Both the position numbers and the translations under genes were made by a program. A DNA stretch of 16,120 nt from Bacteroidales bacterium (lineage in GTDB: Bacteria; Bacteroidota; Bacteroidia; Bacteroidales; Dysgonomonadaceae), in the NCBI GenBank assembly GCA_012728155.1, contig JAAYFR010000269.1, forward strand, positions 1-16,120, written 5' to 3'. Shown in pieces: positions 15,820-16,120 of this stretch. The notes beneath the pieces were generated by a model. The model was not told the DNA's origin. It was given only the letters and a program-made list of their open reading frames with translations, and ran no database searches. The first letter of the stretch is position 1. Each line of letters starts with the position of its first letter.

Positions 15820-16120
15820 TCAGTTGTCAATTGTTCCGTCGTATCCCCACTTCAGATATATGCTACCCCAAGAAAAACCGGCACCGAAAGCAACCAGAAT
15901 AATATTATCTCCTTTTTTCAACTTAGGTTCCCACTCCCACAAGCAGAGTGGAATGGTACCAGCACTGGTATTTCCGTAACGTTGAATATTAATCATCACC
16001 TTTTCACGAGGCAATCCGGTACGTTCAATTGTAGCATCAATAATACGCATATTCGCTTGATGAGGAACCAACCAATCCACCTCTGCAACGGAGAGATTAT
16101 TCCGTTCCATAATACTCAAC
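15820..16120 (-). CDS. fabH: 3-oxoacyl-ACP synthase III (KAS III), C-terminal part, cut by window edge
   Basis: Only the last 100 or so residues are inside the window; the frame runs off the right edge, so no start is given. FabH condenses acetyl-CoA (or a branched primer) with malonyl-ACP to start fatty-acid synthesis. The catalytic His lies in LVPHQANMRI and the catalytic Asn in YGNTSAGTIP, two of the Cys-His-Asn triad; the Cys lies outside the window. The C-terminus VAFGAGFSWGSIYLKW is typical. It is followed by era after 53 bases. Confidence 0.95.
   Translation of the reverse strand, partial: LSIMERNNLSVAEVDWLVPHQANMRIIDATIERTGLPREKVMINIQRYGNTSAGTIPLCLWEWEPKLKKGDNIILVAFGAGFSWGSIYLKWGYDGTIDN

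Overview
The window looks like chromosomal DNA from a member of the Bacteroidales, possibly near Dysgonomonadaceae or Porphyromonadaceae. This is inferred from gene content and style only. The pointers are the fabH-era-der order, an MG2/TonB-plug protein without a barrel, secreted GH2 and GH43 enzymes, a lipoprotein aldose epimerase, almost no Shine-Dalgarno sequences, AT-rich spacers, and several TAnnTTTG boxes of the Bacteroidetes primary sigma factor. I see no rRNA, tRNA, insertion sequence, phage gene or CRISPR array.

Left part (1-6406). A large minus-strand gene, cut by the left edge, encodes an exported protein with an N-terminal MG2-like domain and a C-terminal TonB-receptor plug-like segment but no outer-membrane barrel. 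It is divergent from a plus-strand run of four genes: a DUF151 bifunctional-nuclease-type protein with a UVR tail, rsmE (16S rRNA m3U1498 methyltransferase), a lipoprotein of peptidase family M81 (MlrC-like), and nth (endonuclease III). The first three are 10-12 bp apart and are probably one transcript. nth follows after 83 bp.

Middle part (6407-10765). Three minus-strand carbohydrate genes lie in transcription order GH43 glycosidase, GH2 glycosidase, galM (lipoprotein aldose 1-epimerase). All three carry export signals, so this is a small periplasmic or surface saccharide-processing set, perhaps for galactose- or arabinose-containing glycans. No SusC/SusD pair or regulator lies beside it. 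galM converges on nth, and a perfect 22-bp hairpin overlaps the last codons of nth and appears to terminate galM.

Right part (10864-16120). A minus-strand DUF349 protein has five helical repeats and an acidic N-terminus built on a 42-bp tandem repeat. It is followed by a bidirectional-looking terminator. Upstream of it is a 334-bp AT-rich spacer holding one perfect DnaA-box match. Beyond the spacer come der, era and the 3' part of fabH, a housekeeping cluster for ribosome assembly and fatty-acid initiation, also on the minus strand.

Most of the window is housekeeping, and I do not see a clearly new multi-gene system. The items most worth a second look are the exported M81 protein in an otherwise cytoplasmic operon, the DUF349 repeat architecture, the AT-rich spacer with the DnaA box, the galM/nth hairpin, and the barrel-less MG2-plug protein.
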